NCBI GenBank assembly: GCA_039654915.1
Contig: CM077597.1
Span: 40,522,001-40,586,000 of the forward strand
DNA length: 64,000 nucleotides
Direction of reading: 5' to 3'
DNA from: Aquilaria yunnanensis
Lineage: Eukaryota; Streptophyta; Magnoliopsida; Malvales; Thymelaeaceae
Position 1 is the stretch's first letter. Each line of letters starts with the position of its first letter. This document shows positions 1 to 11,805 of this stretch, piece after piece. The notes beneath the pieces were generated by a model. The model had not been told where the DNA came from. It made no database searches and worked only from the letters and a program-made list of their open reading frames with translations. The position numbers were made by a program, and so were the translations under genes.

Positions 1-386
1 TTGATGATCTTAGGTCGAAGGACTACATATACCATGATCACTATGAAAATCACTTATGACACTCATATAACGATCCATGAAGTGTTCTCATGGTGGGTCG
101 GTCCAGTACACAAGTTCTCCAACTTGTACCCATATGTAGACTACATATCTCATATTAGTCTCCACATATGCTAGTCATTATGTATTATTGCAACCCGCTC
201 CACAATAATACTATACTAGGGACGTTTAAGAATATCATTATTCTAGGGTTACAATTATGTTTATTACGTTACGCAGAAACAAAACAACAAACAAAATTGC
301 TGGATTAATGCCTCAATAAAATATCATGACTCAATTTGCAAAAATACAATCATCTCATGATTGGCTTTTTGGGCACAACACTAACA
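1..386 (-). repeat. Copia (C/D family) LTR, 5' portion, cut by window edge
   Basis: This stretch matches the right end of the inverted LTR at 26801-27187 almost base for base, and is the reverse complement of the start of the D LTRs (TGTTAGTATTGTGCCC). It ends in CTAACA at 386. The next bases (GCAAAAGC) correspond to position 6797 in the 3' LTR of element A. The copia element or solo LTR therefore inserted into the 5' LTR of element A. The duplicated target is probably GCAAA, but its other copy is outside the window. Confidence 0.93.
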
Positions 387-1830
387 GCAAAAGCTTTAGG
401 AGGGATGCCATAGTGTTACTAAAGTGATATCTCACTGTTTTATCGAATGATTATGGACTAACCCTAATGTGTTATTGCTGCCAGCATTACATGTGTTTGT
501 TGCTATGTTTGTTGGTGCCTATGGTTGCCATATTTGTGTGTATGTGTTGTTTTTGTATGTTTTTATGTATTTCGATTTCATGTGGTACGTTACTATGGAA
601 GACTTTACATTGAAAATCTTTACTAAGTTCTTTACATAGAGCTTACTCCCCTATCTATCCATTTTTAGGAACACCTAAAAGAAAACGTTCAAACTAATAG
701 TTCTAGTTTGAGTTTTCTTGTGAAACTTCAGGTAAATGAACTTCAATATGTGTAGTATTAAACTGGAGTGTTTCATTATTTTTAGAGCACATTTTCTAAT
801 TTTACTGTTGGTACTTTCTACCTTATACAGCAGCTGCCTTTTGAAGTTTCTGGAGTGCATTGTGTTTGTAAGGCACTCCAAGAACCTAGTGTACATACCC
901 AACTAAGCTAAGACATATTTATGATGCATCTATGCATGTAAATAAACTATGGATGGTGTATGGATGATATGTGAAGCAATAAAGTGATGTTTCAGGTTGA
1001 ATGTTCAATTCTGTCCTTTTTGCAACTCACTAGCTATTCCAAAGAAAATTATGTTTAATGTTTATGGAATGCCTCTAAATTCAAGGGAATGACTTTCCCA
1101 AGTGTTTAAGACATGTAAGAACCTGCCCATGTTTTTTTTGTACCTGGAAATGAAGTGTATGAATTTTATGAAATTTTGTATGGGCAAATTGGTCATAAAG
1201 TGACCAGAATTTTGACTCTGCAGTTAAAGTTCCATAACTCCATGTGTAGAAGGAATATCAGTACGAAATTTTGAACACACCTAGAGCACATATAGGGGTT
1301 GAACTAGAATTTGAGATTTCTAAATTTAGTGCCCTGTAGCCAAAGATATGACATTGCAAAGTTGGCTAAGTTACTGCTCATTTGATCAGAATTTGGTAAC
1401 CAACGTAAAAAATCCATAACTTGGTCCATTGGTGCGCTTTTGACGTAAAAAAAAATTTATTGGTTTGCTTTAAGTCTCTACTTGATAATAGAATAAATAA
1501 AATAGGGGGTTATATGGCTAGAATGATACAGTTTATTAGTGGAAGTTACAGGTGCAGTGGCTGGTCACTAGAAATTAACAAGATTGCCTAATATGTGGAA
1601 GCCGAAAGTAAGAATTGTGCTAGCATTTTCCTTCTTAGCTAGCAGAGTATGCATAAATGTAAATATGTGTGTTATGGTTTGACCAATATACATATATTTC
1701 CATAAAGACCAAGAGGGCCACTTGGATAATATAGTGAGCATTGTTCTGATGGCCTACAGAACATGCATAGCTCTTGGGAGATTGACACATTAAATATTGT
1801 CACTGTATTTAAGCTCTCAGAGTGGTAATA
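387..1830 (+). repeat. 5' LTR of element A, 3' part only
   Basis: It aligns with 6797-8238 of the 3' LTR. The first part of the LTR was displaced to the left by the copia insertion and is outside the window. It ends GTGGTAATA, against GTGGTAACA in the 3' copy, so the terminal CA has mutated to TA. Confidence 0.93.
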
Positions 1831-1835
1831 GAAGT

Positions 1836-1847
1836 TGGTATCAGAGC
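1836..1847 (+). promoter_or_regulatory. Primer-binding site, initiator Met tRNA
   Basis: TGGTATCAGAGC lies five bases after the end of the 5' LTR. It is the plant retrotransposon primer site complementary to the 3' end of initiator methionine tRNA, where minus-strand DNA synthesis begins. Confidence 0.93.
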
Positions 1848-1987
1848 AAGGTTTATATGTGGTTTATGTGCATATGACATGATGCATATAGTTGCATACA
1901 TATAGCTTAGTTGGGTCAGCTGCTAGTGTTAAGTACCTAACACACAGTATATATATTATGCTCTTCTGATTTTCATGAAATAGGAAA

Positions 1988-3004
1988 ATGGTTGCAACAA
2001 GGAGAGGGGATTAGGGACCCTTAAGACCTCCTACAAAACAAAGCCAGGCCAACAGAAATGGAAAGGGTCTAGAAGAGCAACCAAGGGTTTAGGAAGTAGA
2101 AAACCTAGCACCTAAAATGAACGTACCGCAGGTGTAGGTTGAACTACAAAGAAACTTGGCCCAAATAAATGAAAACTTAGTAAGGTTACTGCAAGCTCAA
2201 CAACAAGGAGTCCAAGTAGCACAAGCATTACCACAAGAGTAGAACCAGGAAGTTGCTAGGAACAACCCAGTAAATGCTCCTTTGGATGAAAATGAAGAGA
2301 ATGAAGACGCTAAAGATGAGGATAAGATACATCCCAGACGCAGAAGAATCAGGTCTGAGATTGGCCAAGTAACCAGAGGCAGAAGAATCAGGTCTGAGAT
2401 TATGACCATTCCATAGGGGGTGAAGCTGAAAGACCTAGTGAGAGAAGAAAAAGGAGACATAGAGACCATATGGACTCAAAAGATTCACACAGGTCAAGGA
2501 GACATAGACCTGAAGATCTTGAGGGCTCTGACTATGTCAGATTGTTAGAGAGGTTTCAAGGCCTAAGACCTCCACAATTTGATGGCAAAGCTGGACCAGA
2601 GAAAGCTGAAGAATGGCTAGGATTCATTGAGAAGATGTTTGAGAGGATGTCATTAAGCTCCGTCAAGAAAGTATGTCTAGCTACCTACAATCTTGTAGGT
2701 AGTGTGGAAATGTGGTGGAGAAGTGTTAAAGATAGGCATGCTACCCAGAGAGGCAGAAGAATAGATCACAAGATGGAGATGACATGGCCTAAGTTCACAA
2801 GGTTGTTCCAAGGCTAGTATATAATTGATGCCATCAAAGACCTAAAGCAAGCTGTGTTTGATGCACTACAACAAGACAACCTTAGTGTTCTAGAATACGA
2901 ACACAAGTTCAACCAGCTTGTGAGGTATGCACCACAATACCATGGGTTGGAAGAACTTAAATCCTAGAGGTTTGTCAAAGGCTTGAGACCATGGAAAACC
3001 TAGT
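1988..3004 (+). pseudogene. gag: Element A gag, broken
   Basis: The reading frame opens at ATG 1988 about 140 bases after the primer site and soon meets a stop (GAT-TAG near 2010). The best preserved part is 2470-2817. It carries the Retrotrans_gag core with RPPQFDGKAGPEKAEEWL and FERMSLSSVKKVCLATYNL, then a tryptophan pair (MWWR). After a stop the frame continues with YEHKFNQLVRYAPQYHG. Gag is the nucleocapsid and shell protein of the retrotransposon particle. Homologous text is seen in elements B and E. At least three internal stops make this a pseudogene. Confidence 0.88.
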
Positions 3005-3754
3005 ATGCAGGGCAAGGCCATGATTAAGTTAGTTGGCCTAAGGTGCCCTAAATGCAAGAAGTTTCATGGAAAGAAACCTTGCTATTTTGACACCCAACTG
3101 TGTCTAAGATATGGATCCATGGATCATTGGATCAAAGACTACCCACAGGCTCAAAAGAGCCCAGAAGACCAAGGTCTAGTAAGGCATATTGGGGCAGGAC
3201 CTAGAGGGGGAGCACCTAGGCAGGGACAGCAGAGGCCAGTTCCTCCAATGCCTCGACCTCCAGTGCAGAAAGCTAGTAGTGTCTTCCAAGTAGAAAGGCC
3301 GGAGATATCAAAGCAGGGAGGAGCACTAAGAGGTGACATTTATCTGAATGGTATGCCTGTTAGTGTTCTATTTGATATTGGTGCATCTATGTCTATAGTG
3401 GCTAAGAAATTTGTTGATGCCATGAAATTGCCTACTGAAATCATGCCTAGGATATCCTTAGTGAAAACAGCAGGTAGTCAATGCCTTTTCACTAATAACC
3501 TAGCTAAGGATTTTGAGCTAGTAGTAGGAAAGACTAAGGTTATGATTAATCTGCTAGTGTTGGAAATTCCTAAGTATGATTTAGTGCTGGGTATGAATTG
3601 GCTTGCTATGCATAACATAAAAATTGATTTTGCTAAGAGGGAAATCACATTGCCTGGTGGTAAAGTGCACGCATTAGTGAGTTCTAAGCAATTAGTGTAT
3701 GAAATGCATGGCATGGAGCTAGAGGTACTACATGAGATACCTGTGATTTTTTAG
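3005..3754 (+). pseudogene. Element A gag zinc knuckle and aspartic protease region
   Basis: An open frame of 249 codons covers the end of gag and the protease. The nucleocapsid knuckle is decayed: CLRYGSMDHWIKDYP keeps the first cysteine, the glycine and the histidine but has lost the second and third cysteines. The protease active site reads LFDIGAS where the family has LFDTGAS. The flap and C-terminal part (YDLVLGMNWLAMHNIKIDF) are well kept. The protease would cut the polyprotein, but the altered active-site loop and upstream stops argue that it is inactive. Confidence 0.9.
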
Positions 3755-4662
3755 CATGATTACTATTATGCATTGATTGAATTGCACTGTGATGAGGAAG
3801 TGGATAGGATACCTATAGTGAGAGACTTTCGATAAGTCTTTCCTAAAGACCTGCCAGGTATTCCTCCATTAAGGGAAATTGAGTTTGAGATCAAGTTGCA
3901 ACCAGGAGCTAGTCCAATATCCATACCTCCTTACAAAATGCCAATCACAGAGATGAATGAGCTCAAGAAACAACTTGATGAACTTCTTGAAAAAGCGTTC
4001 ATAAGGCCAAGTGTTTCACCATGGGGAACTCCTATTCTCTTTGTGAAAAAGAAGGATGGATCTTTGAGACTATGCATTGACTACAAGAAGATCAATGCAA
4101 TGACTATGAAGAACAAGTATCCACTCCCTAGGATAGAGGATATTTTTTATCAACTCAAGGGAGCTAAGATCTTGTCCAAGATAGATTTAAGATCTGGATA
4201 CTTCTAGTTGAGAGTAAAGGAGAGGACATTCCCAAGAATGCATTTCGGATCAGATATGGGCATTATGAGTACACAGTCATGCCATTTGGTTTGACTAATG
4301 CCCCAACTACATTCATGGATCTGATGAACCATGTGTTCAGACCTTACTTTGACAAGTATGTAGTGGTGTTCATTGATGACATCCTAGTGTATTCCAAGGA
4401 TAAAAGTGAACATGAGCATCATTTAAGAACCATCTTGAACACACTGTTGAACGATCAACTGTATGCAAAATTTTCTAAATGCTAGTTCTGGTTAAAGGAA
4501 GTGTCTTTCCTAGGACACATCATTAATGTACAGGGCCTTAAAGTAGACCCGAAAAAGGTCAAGGCCGTACAAGAGTGGGAAAGACCTGAGATTGTAAAGG
4601 AAGTCAGAAGCTTCCTAGGACTAGCAGGCTATTATAGAAGATTTGTGTCAAATAGTGAAGGT
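3755..4662 (+). pseudogene. Element A reverse transcriptase, frameshifted and 3' truncated
   Basis: Recognisable RT text runs from [15 protein letters not shown] through [18 protein letters not shown], then after a stop (4207) and a frameshift [17 protein letters not shown] and the catalytic [11 protein letters not shown] near 4370-4400. It ends at [13 protein letters not shown]. At least two stops and one frame change are visible. At about 4660 the homology jumps directly to sequence just after the integrase zinc domain, so the rest of RT, RNase H and the HHCC domain are missing. Confidence 0.93.
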
Positions 4663-5800
4663 AGAGCACCACAAGCTAGCAGGAACACTACAGACTTTAT
4701 CCATCCTAGTTAGAAAGTAGGGTAACATAACAATGGACTTCTTAACTGGGTTGCCTATGACTAGATTAAGACATGACACAATCTAGGTCATTGTGGATAG
4801 GTTAACCAAGTGTGCTCACTTCTTGCCAATAAAGATCAAAGACTCACTGGAAAAATTGGCACAAATGTACATCAAAGAGATAGTAAGACTGCATGGAGTG
4901 CTAGACTCCATAGTGTCAGACAGAGATCCAAGGTTTACAGCTAGATTTTGGAGTACTTTTCCCAAGGCACTAGGATCCAAAATCCACCTGAGCACTACTT
5001 ATCAACCTCAAACTAATGGACAGAATGAGAGGTTGATTCAGATATTGGAAGACATGCTCAGGAGTTGTATATTGGATTTTAAAGGGGAATGAGACCAACA
5101 CTAGCCTTTGGTGGAATTCTCTTATAACAACAGCTATCAAACCACCATTGGTATGGCACCTTACGAAGCCCTTTATGGGAGAAGGTGCATGACACCCTAT
5201 TGTTAGGTGGAAGCCTCGGATAAGCTCAAGTTGGGTCCATAAATTATTGAAAAGACAACAAGTAAAATCAAGAAGATACAAGAAAGGTTAAAAATAACTA
5301 ATGAAAAGACCATTGCTTATGTGAATAAAAGAAGAAGAAACTTGGAGTTTGAGGTTGGTGACAATGTATGGCTCAAAGTAGCACCAACCAAAGGCACTAT
5401 GAGGTTTGGCAAACATAGTAAGCTATCTCCAAGGTACATTGGTCTTTATGAAATACTAGAAAGGGTTGGCAAGGTGGCTTATAGGTTGGCTTTACCAGTA
5501 AGTATGTCAAGTGTCCATAACATTTTCCACATTAGTATGCTTAAGAAGTGTTTACTAGACACAGAGCATACTATAGCAGTGGAAGACATACAGAATGAGC
5601 CCAGTTTGACATACGAAGAGAAACCTATAGCTATCTTAGCTAATGATACTAGAAGGCTAATAAACAAGCTTATTCCCATGGTCAAAGTTCAATGGTTACA
5701 CCATTTTTGAAAGAGAGGTGACCTGGGAAACTGAGAAAAGAATGCAAGAGAGTTATCCAGAACAGTACCCCAACCTAAAGGCAATTTTGGAGGACCAAAA
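4663..5800 (+). pseudogene. Element A integrase core and C-terminal domain, broken
   Basis: The catalytic core can be followed from the MDFLTGLP-equivalent near 4735, through VDRLTKCAHFLPIK, IVSDRDPRF (second acidic residue) and NGQNERLIQ (glutamate). The middle part, NNSYQTTIGMAPYEALYGRR, lies near 5125-5180. The C-terminal part (5321-5710) has GDNVWLKVAPTKG, KLSPRYIGLYEIL and HNIFHISMLKK. Stops occur at about 4784, 5090 and 5203. The usual terminal chromovirus segment follows 5710 but in broken frames. Integrase inserts the element's DNA; this copy cannot produce a whole enzyme. Confidence 0.92.
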
Positions 5801-5805
5801 TTTTT

Positions 5806-5817
5806 AAGGGGGGGAGA
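5806..5817 (+). promoter_or_regulatory. Polypurine tract of element A
   Basis: AAGGGGGGGAGA sits directly before the TGTTACCAC start of the 3' LTR. This is the expected place for the plus-strand primer. Confidence 0.9.
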
Positions 5818-8238
5818 TGTTACCACCTTCACAAAATGGGAAAAGTACAACATAAGGACTTAAACTTATATGCTTTAATTTCCACCATAGTGTATGATTT
5901 GTGAAGTCTAAAGTATTCAATATACACCCCCTTAAGTGGCAAAAACAATGATAGCTTGGTCCTTAAGAAGGCATTGGCACATTGCCTAATTTTCAAGTAA
6001 CCTATGGACTAAATTGTAAGGTTACAAAAGTTAGGTAGTCAATTGCACAAATTTCTAAAGATGGCTATGGAAATGAAATCAACAGAATTATGAAGAAAGG
6101 AGATGGATGGAATTAAGGTTATTGTTGGGGGACCAAAATGTTTAAAACGGCAAAATTGATCAATTATGGCATAATGCCAACTAAGGTGCTTAAGTGTCCA
6201 CATTTTTGCCTAAAGTCAAAATGATTTTTTGAGAAGGTTAAAAAAGGACAAAATCTGTCATTTTCATAGCCAAAATGGCTCGAAATAAGCTGTCCAAGGG
6301 TTTGACAAATTTTCAAAAATTTGCATATATGCCACCTTGGTCAAAATGATGTATAAATGAAGAAAAATCTTCTTTGCATTGCCATTTTCCTTAAATTTCG
6401 GTCTCCAATAGCTAAGACTAGTTCCTTAAGCTCTTCGATCATCCTCCATAGCCACCATACCTTAAGAAAACAAGAGGAAGCAAGAGAAAACAAAGAAGAC
6501 ATCAAAGAGTGCAAGAAAACCTAATTTTGGTTCTATTTCGGTTTTCAAATTTCACAGTAAAAGGTAAGGGTATTCTAAATTTTCCTGTATTTTTTAATGT
6601 ATTTCTAAATATCCATGAAGCTAAGACCATGCTTGGAAGAGAGCAAAAAGCTCAAGGAACCAAGTATGGGTTAAGGGGAATGAAGCATGGCAAGGTTTCA
6701 GCCTTAGTGTTACCATGCTAAAGATGGCAGCAAAAAATAAGGGTTTCTAGAGCCCAAGTTAGCACTAAATAAGGCCCAAAAGACTCCTAAGACCAAGCAA
6801 AAGCTTGAGGAGGGCTTCCATAGTGTTACTAAAGTGATATATCATTGTTTTATTGAATGATTATGGACTAACCCTAATGTGTTATTGCTGCCAGCATTAC
6901 ATGTGTTTGTTGCTATGTTTGTTGGTGCATATGGTTTCCATATTTGTGTGTATGTGTTTTTTTTATGTTTTTATGTCTTTGGATTTTAGGTGGAACGTTG
7001 CTATGGAAGACTTTATATTGAAAACCCTTACTAAGTTCTTTACAAAGAGCTTACTCTCATTTCTGTCCATTTTCAGGGACACCTGAAATAGAACATTCAA
7101 ACTAATAGTTCTATTTTGATTTCTTTTGTGAAACTTCACGTAAATGAACTTCAATATGTGTAGTACTAAACTAGAGTGTTTCATGATATTTAGAGCACAT
7201 TTTCTAATTTTAGTGTTGGTACTTTCTACCTTACACAGCAGCTGCCTTTTAAAGTTTCTGGAGTGCATTGTGTTTGTAAGGCTCTCCAATAAGCTAGTGT
7301 ACATACCCAACTAAGCTAAGACATATTTATGATGCATCTATGCATGTAAATAAACTATGGATGGTGTATGGATGATATATGAAGCAATAAAGTGATATTT
7401 GAGGTTGAATGTTCAATTCTGTCCTTTTTGTGACTCATTAGCTGTTCAAAAGAAAATTATGTTTAATGTTTATGGAATGCCTATAAATTTAGGAGAATGA
7501 CTTTCCCAAGTGTTTAAGACATGTAAGAACCTACCCATGTTGGTTTTGTCCCTGGAAATGAAGTGTATGAATTTTATGAAATTTTGTATGGGCAAAATGG
7601 TCATAAAGTGACCAGAATTTTGACTCTGCACTTAAAGTTCTATAACTCCATGTCTAGAAGGAATATCAGTATGAACTTCTGAGCACACCTAGAGCACATA
7701 CATCAGTTGAACTAGAATTTTAAATTTCTAAATTTGGAGCCCTGTAGCCAAAGATATGACATTCCAAATTTGGCTAAGTTACTGTTCATTTGATTAGAAT
7801 TTTGTAACCAACTTAAAAAATCCATAACTTGGTCCATAGGTGGGCTTTTGCTGTAAAACAAAATTTATTGGTATGCTCTAAGTCTTTACTTGATAATAGA
7901 ACAAAGAAAACAATGGATTATATGGCTAGAATGATACAATTTATTAGTGGAAGTTAAAGGTACAATAGCTAGTCACTATAACTTAACAAGGTTGCCTAAT
8001 GTGTGGAAGCCAAAACTAAGAATTGTGCTAGTGTTTTCCTTATTAGCTGCCATAGTGTGCATAAATGTATATTTTTGTGTTATGGTTTGACCAATATACA
8101 TATATTTGTATAAAGACCAAGAGGGCCACTTGGGTAATATAGTGAGCATTGTTCTGATGGCCTACAGAACATGTATAGCTCCTAGAAGATTAACACATTA
8201 AATATTGTCACTGTATTTAAGCTCTTAGAGTGGTAACA
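5818..8238 (+). repeat. 3' LTR of element A, complete (2421 bp)
   Basis: It begins TGTTACCAC and ends GTGGTAACA, a perfect 9-bp terminal inverted repeat. A TATA-like sequence (TGTATAAATG) lies near 6350. The Tat sequence resumes at 8239. Decayed relatives of this LTR are found at 52080-53798 and 53799-57633. Confidence 0.95.
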
Positions 8239-8642
8239 CTGCTAGTATCAGAAGGAATGCCCTTGTTTCTCGCATCATGTGACATGTTTCATCAGAGTGT
8301 TGGCAATCAGCCACATCCGTTACATCGGTTACATCCCTTCGCTTGAGAAAAGTCATTATGGCGACCCTTCGCTTGCCTCCCTCAGTCTATTTAAACCCTC
8401 TGACTTTCAGAGTTTTCCCACTTCTTCTGATTTCATTCTTCTTGCTCTACACTTCCTCTTACTTTCCAACTTTTCTTGTGGCGGTGTTAGCGGCGGACCG
8501 ATTTTTGACAAGTTTCAAGGCATTTTTCGAAGTCTCCCCTATTTTTCTAGATAGGTGGGTTTCTTTCAGAAGTTACTCTTCTTCTTCCTTTTTCTTTGTT
8601 TTTTCCTTCAACTATCTGTGGTTTAGGTTTTAGTCACCGAGG
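8239..8642 (+). promoter_or_regulatory. Upstream region and TATA-like box of the Tat antisense ORF
   Basis: Between the element A insertion and ATG 8643 there is a CT-rich leader. A TATA-like TATTTAAA lies at 8388-8395, about 250 bases before the ATG. No other gene is seen. The short open frames here show no recognisable protein. Confidence 0.45.
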
Positions 8643-11286
8643 ATGTCAACTGAACAAGCTAAGGTTATGGCTTTCCCTGAGAGTTGGATCCCTCTCGACT
8701 CCCATATGAGCTATGCGACTTCGGAGAAGTTGGAGAATTGGTGACTGAAGTTCTTTCTCCCTTCTTATGCAATAATTAGGCTCCCTGGTCATAATGAACC
8801 AAGCTATCTTCCTCAGTAGAATGAGGTTACCGTCTTCAGAGTGCAGCTGAAGGCGGGTCTCCGTTATCCTCCCTTGAAGGTGCTCTCCAACTTCTGCTAT
8901 TTCCACGGCATAGCCGTCAATCAGATGCCCCCGAACTCGTACGCCTACTTTAATGCCTTCCTTTGTATGTGTGGGGTTTTTTAAATTGTTCCACACTTTA
9001 TCTTCTTTCTCCAATACTATAAACTCCATTTTATCCCGAATGGGGGGATTTTACTTCTTACTCTTTTAGAGATCTAGGAGCAAGAAATTTACTTTTACCT
9101 TCAGCACTAAAGACAGCTGGCGAGGGTGGCAGAAGAAATATTTCTTCATGGAGGTGGATGAGCAGTGGAAAGATCTTCCCGCCCGATAGGCTTCTGGTAC
9201 ACTGGGCACCGAAGTAGTGGATTCGAGGAACTTATTAACATTAGAACTGGAGTCTCAATTTGAGGAGTTCAACAGCCGTAATTGGGCCGTCATGGACTAG
9301 GATGCCCAGGCACCTTCAAGGCCCCTTTATCCCTTCCCCATTAGATGGAGATTGATGACTGAGGAGGTTCTTCGGGAGCTTGGAGTTATCACTGAACACA
9401 TTATCGACAAAGATATGTGAAAGCCTTCAATGAACAGGAAAAAATCGTGGCTCATTTTGCTCCTTTGGGGAGAACTCTCTTACTCCGGCCTCATAGAAAG
9501 TAAGCTAATTCTTCAACCATAGGGTTAGAATTTTTTAGACTTACACTAATATTTTCTTCATTGCAGAGATGGCTGACAAGTCTGCAGCCTTCTACAAGAG
9601 CTTATTCCTCGGCCAGGGCGAGAAAGGGGAGTAGAAGAAGAAGGCTCCAAAGAGAAAAAAGGGGCCAGCTGGTCCATCTTCGGAGCCAAGGTTGGAAAAA
9701 ACTAAGGACTCCCTGTCCCCTCCCCTTAAAGGCCAGGATTAGGTGTTGGTCGAAACACCCACGGTGTTGACACACCTTCAGGTGCGGCCATTTTCTCAAC
9801 CCCTCTAAGTCTTGATGTTGCTGCTGAAACATTAGGGACCTCATTGGGGGAGATTTTGGCGAATGAGGCCCAAAAGAGGTGGAGGCACAAAGGGAAAGAA
9901 ATCCCTACCAAAGTACTCGACGTTAGTGATTCTGACACTGAGCTTGCACTAGGTTTTTCTCTTAGCCATTCATCTATGAGTTTTCAATTTTTTAGTGTTT
10001 TAGACCTTGTAGATGAATCGCTAATAAATAATGTAATAACAGAACTTCGGCATGACTTTGCAGAGGACAGGGCCCAAATCATGTGGATCATAGACCACCT
10101 TCGGTGGAGGGCCATTCAGGACTCAAAGATCCCAAAGGACAAGGTCCCGTGGGAGCCTTTCTGGACCTTCACCCAAGACATGGATTTGTTTTCTAAAGAC
10201 AGCCAGAAGATGGCCCCGCAGATGGCGAGGGGCACCATGACCAACGCCGCCTTCCAAACTTTGACTTAGGGCTGCCCGAATAAGGAGATCTTCGTAGCTC
10301 GGATGAGCAAGCATGCTGCTCAAGTAACCAATTGTACTTTCAAAAATTTTGATTTGCCAAAGTCTTTAAACCGATTGTGGCTTACATTAGGTATTTTTTC
10401 CACTTGCAGCTATTGGCATATAGGGGCTACTTTTGGGCTTGGGCGGCCAAACAGTATGCCATCCAGAGTTAGTTAACGGAGAACTTGGCCAAGGCCAAGG
10501 AATTATTTGCAAGCTCAGTCGTGAAATACGACGAGCTCAACTAGATCACGAGGGAGAACCTAGCCAAGCTTCGCCAAGAAGTGCTAAAGGGCCAAAGGAG
10601 GCACCTTGACGAATGCTCCCAAAAAATATCCAACCTTAGAGCGAGGGTGATTGAGTTAGTTAGAGGAGAACTTGGCCAAGGCCAAGGCCAAGGAATTATT
10701 TGCAAGCTCAGTCATGAAATATGATGAGCTCAACTAGATTGCGAGGGAGAACCTAGCCAAGCTTCGCCAAGAAGTGCTAAAGGGCCAAAGGAGGCACCTT
10801 GACGAATGCTCCCAAGAAATATCCAACCTCAGAGCGAGGGTGATTGAGCTGACTTTGGAGGGAGAGGCTCTTCAAATGCAGAAACAAGACATAGTAACAG
10901 ACCTCACCAAGTCACTGGAGAGCACTATTGAATTCCTCACCGAGATTGAGCGATTAAAGAATGAGAAGAAGAAGAAGAAGAAGAAGGCTGGGAAGGAGAT
11001 GTAGGCACTTAGGAAGGAAGTGGAGCATTTGAAGGTTAAGAAGGCTAAGGCAGAGGAGGTGGTGAAGTCATCATATCAAGATGGCTTTTGCCTCGGTTGT
11101 CATCAGATGCTCCTTCAATACCCCAACCTCAACCTCTCTTATCTCCGACTGCTTGATATTCCCAAATGACCCACCTTAGCATAGTCAAAGGTGAAGTTCT
11201 TGAATCTGCCCAAGCTCTCTCATTCAGCAGCTAACAAGGATGAAGAGGATGCCGAGGACACCGATGAAGAACACAATGATGGGTAG
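8643..11286 (+). pseudogene. Tat accessory ORF on the antisense strand (putative gypsy-type transposon protein), probably spliced
   Basis: ATG 8643 opens a protein with a domain resembling Transposase_28 (putative gypsy-type transposon protein): LKAGLRYPPLKVLSNFCY, then NSYAYFNAFLCMCGVF near 8855-8990, and a second block (KDSWRGWQKKYFFMEVDEQW) near 9105-9160. The C-terminal half is a charged coiled coil (SNLRARVIELTLEGEALQMQ, then a GAA-repeat lysine run at about 10969-10986) ending in an acidic tail (DEEDAEDTDEEHNDG) at 11286. Intron-like gaps with GT and AG ends lie at about 9500-9566 and 10324-10409, and possibly 9954-10010. Several stops and frame changes show it is decayed. The gene converges on the Tat pol gene. 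Its function is unknown in the family. Confidence 0.8.
10466..10846 (+). repeat. Tandem duplication of about 187-193 bp in the antisense ORF
   Basis: The block starting GAGTTAGTT at 10466 recurs at 10653 with few differences. The second copy has one extra GGCCAA unit. Both encode the same coiled-coil segment (SNLRARVIEL). The unit is about 62-64 codons. Confidence 0.93.
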
Positions 11287-11805
11287 GAAAACCCATAGGG
11301 CTTAGTTGCTTTTGTCCCCCCGCCCTTTTTTTTGCGTACGATGCTTCTTAATGGAACTTTATTTCCAAAAATTTGGCCAAGTCCATGATGGATACAACCT
11401 TAGGTATGACCTTTGATGTTTAACCATCTTTTGCCACTTTCCCCTATTCAACAACGTAAGGCTCAACACCTTCAGTCACATACTTCCTTAAAACAAGATT
11501 TTACCAAGGATTCACAACCTTAGTCTATTCCAAAGGTGACATCCGATTATCTTCGGTGATTTATGGATATCATTCTAAGAGTTTAAAAAAGAATCAACGG
11601 TATTCGGTCAACCATTTTGGAAATCAACAATTTTTGAAACCAACCATATTCAGAATCAATCATTTTCAAAATCAACCATATTCGTTTAACCATATTCGGA
11701 CAACACTTAGGTACTTTCAAGATTAACCACATTTGGTCATCCACCTTTGACAATACTTTAGTGTAGAATTTTTCTAAAATTCTAAGTGTAAAATTTTTTC
11801 AAAGA
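11287..11805. other. Spacer between convergent Tat ORFs with a degenerate short repeat
   Basis: No gene is seen between the end of the antisense ORF and the end of Tat pol. From about 11590 to 11750 a 14-20-base motif based on TCAACCATATTCGGA recurs imperfectly about eight times. Confidence 0.6.

Larger units (their letters stand above)
387..8238 (+). mobile_element. Ty3/gypsy element A (Tekay/Del-like chromovirus), 5' LTR truncated, defective
   Basis: The order is partial 5' LTR (387-1830), primer-binding site, gag, zinc knuckle and protease, reverse transcriptase, integrase, purine tract, and complete 3' LTR (5818-8238). The LTR termini are perfect inverted repeats, TGTTACCAC and GTGGTAACA. 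The coding region has several stops and frameshifts and has lost RNase H, so the element cannot make its own proteins. By eye the two LTRs differ at roughly one base in ten, so the insertion is old. The integrase tail (HISMLKKC, then VKVQW) is typical of Tekay/Del chromoviruses, which also have LTRs over 2 kb. Clade assignment is from recalled family features, not a tree. Confidence 0.93.

Noticed and set aside
8279..8633. Two overlapping plus-strand frames before the Tat antisense ORF
   Set aside because: The phenylalanine- and serine-rich products come from a CT-rich leader. The recognisable protein starts at 8643.
11590..11750. Considered as a CRISPR array because of short repeats
   Set aside because: The units are degenerate, without constant spacer length, and the DNA is plainly a plant retrotransposon.
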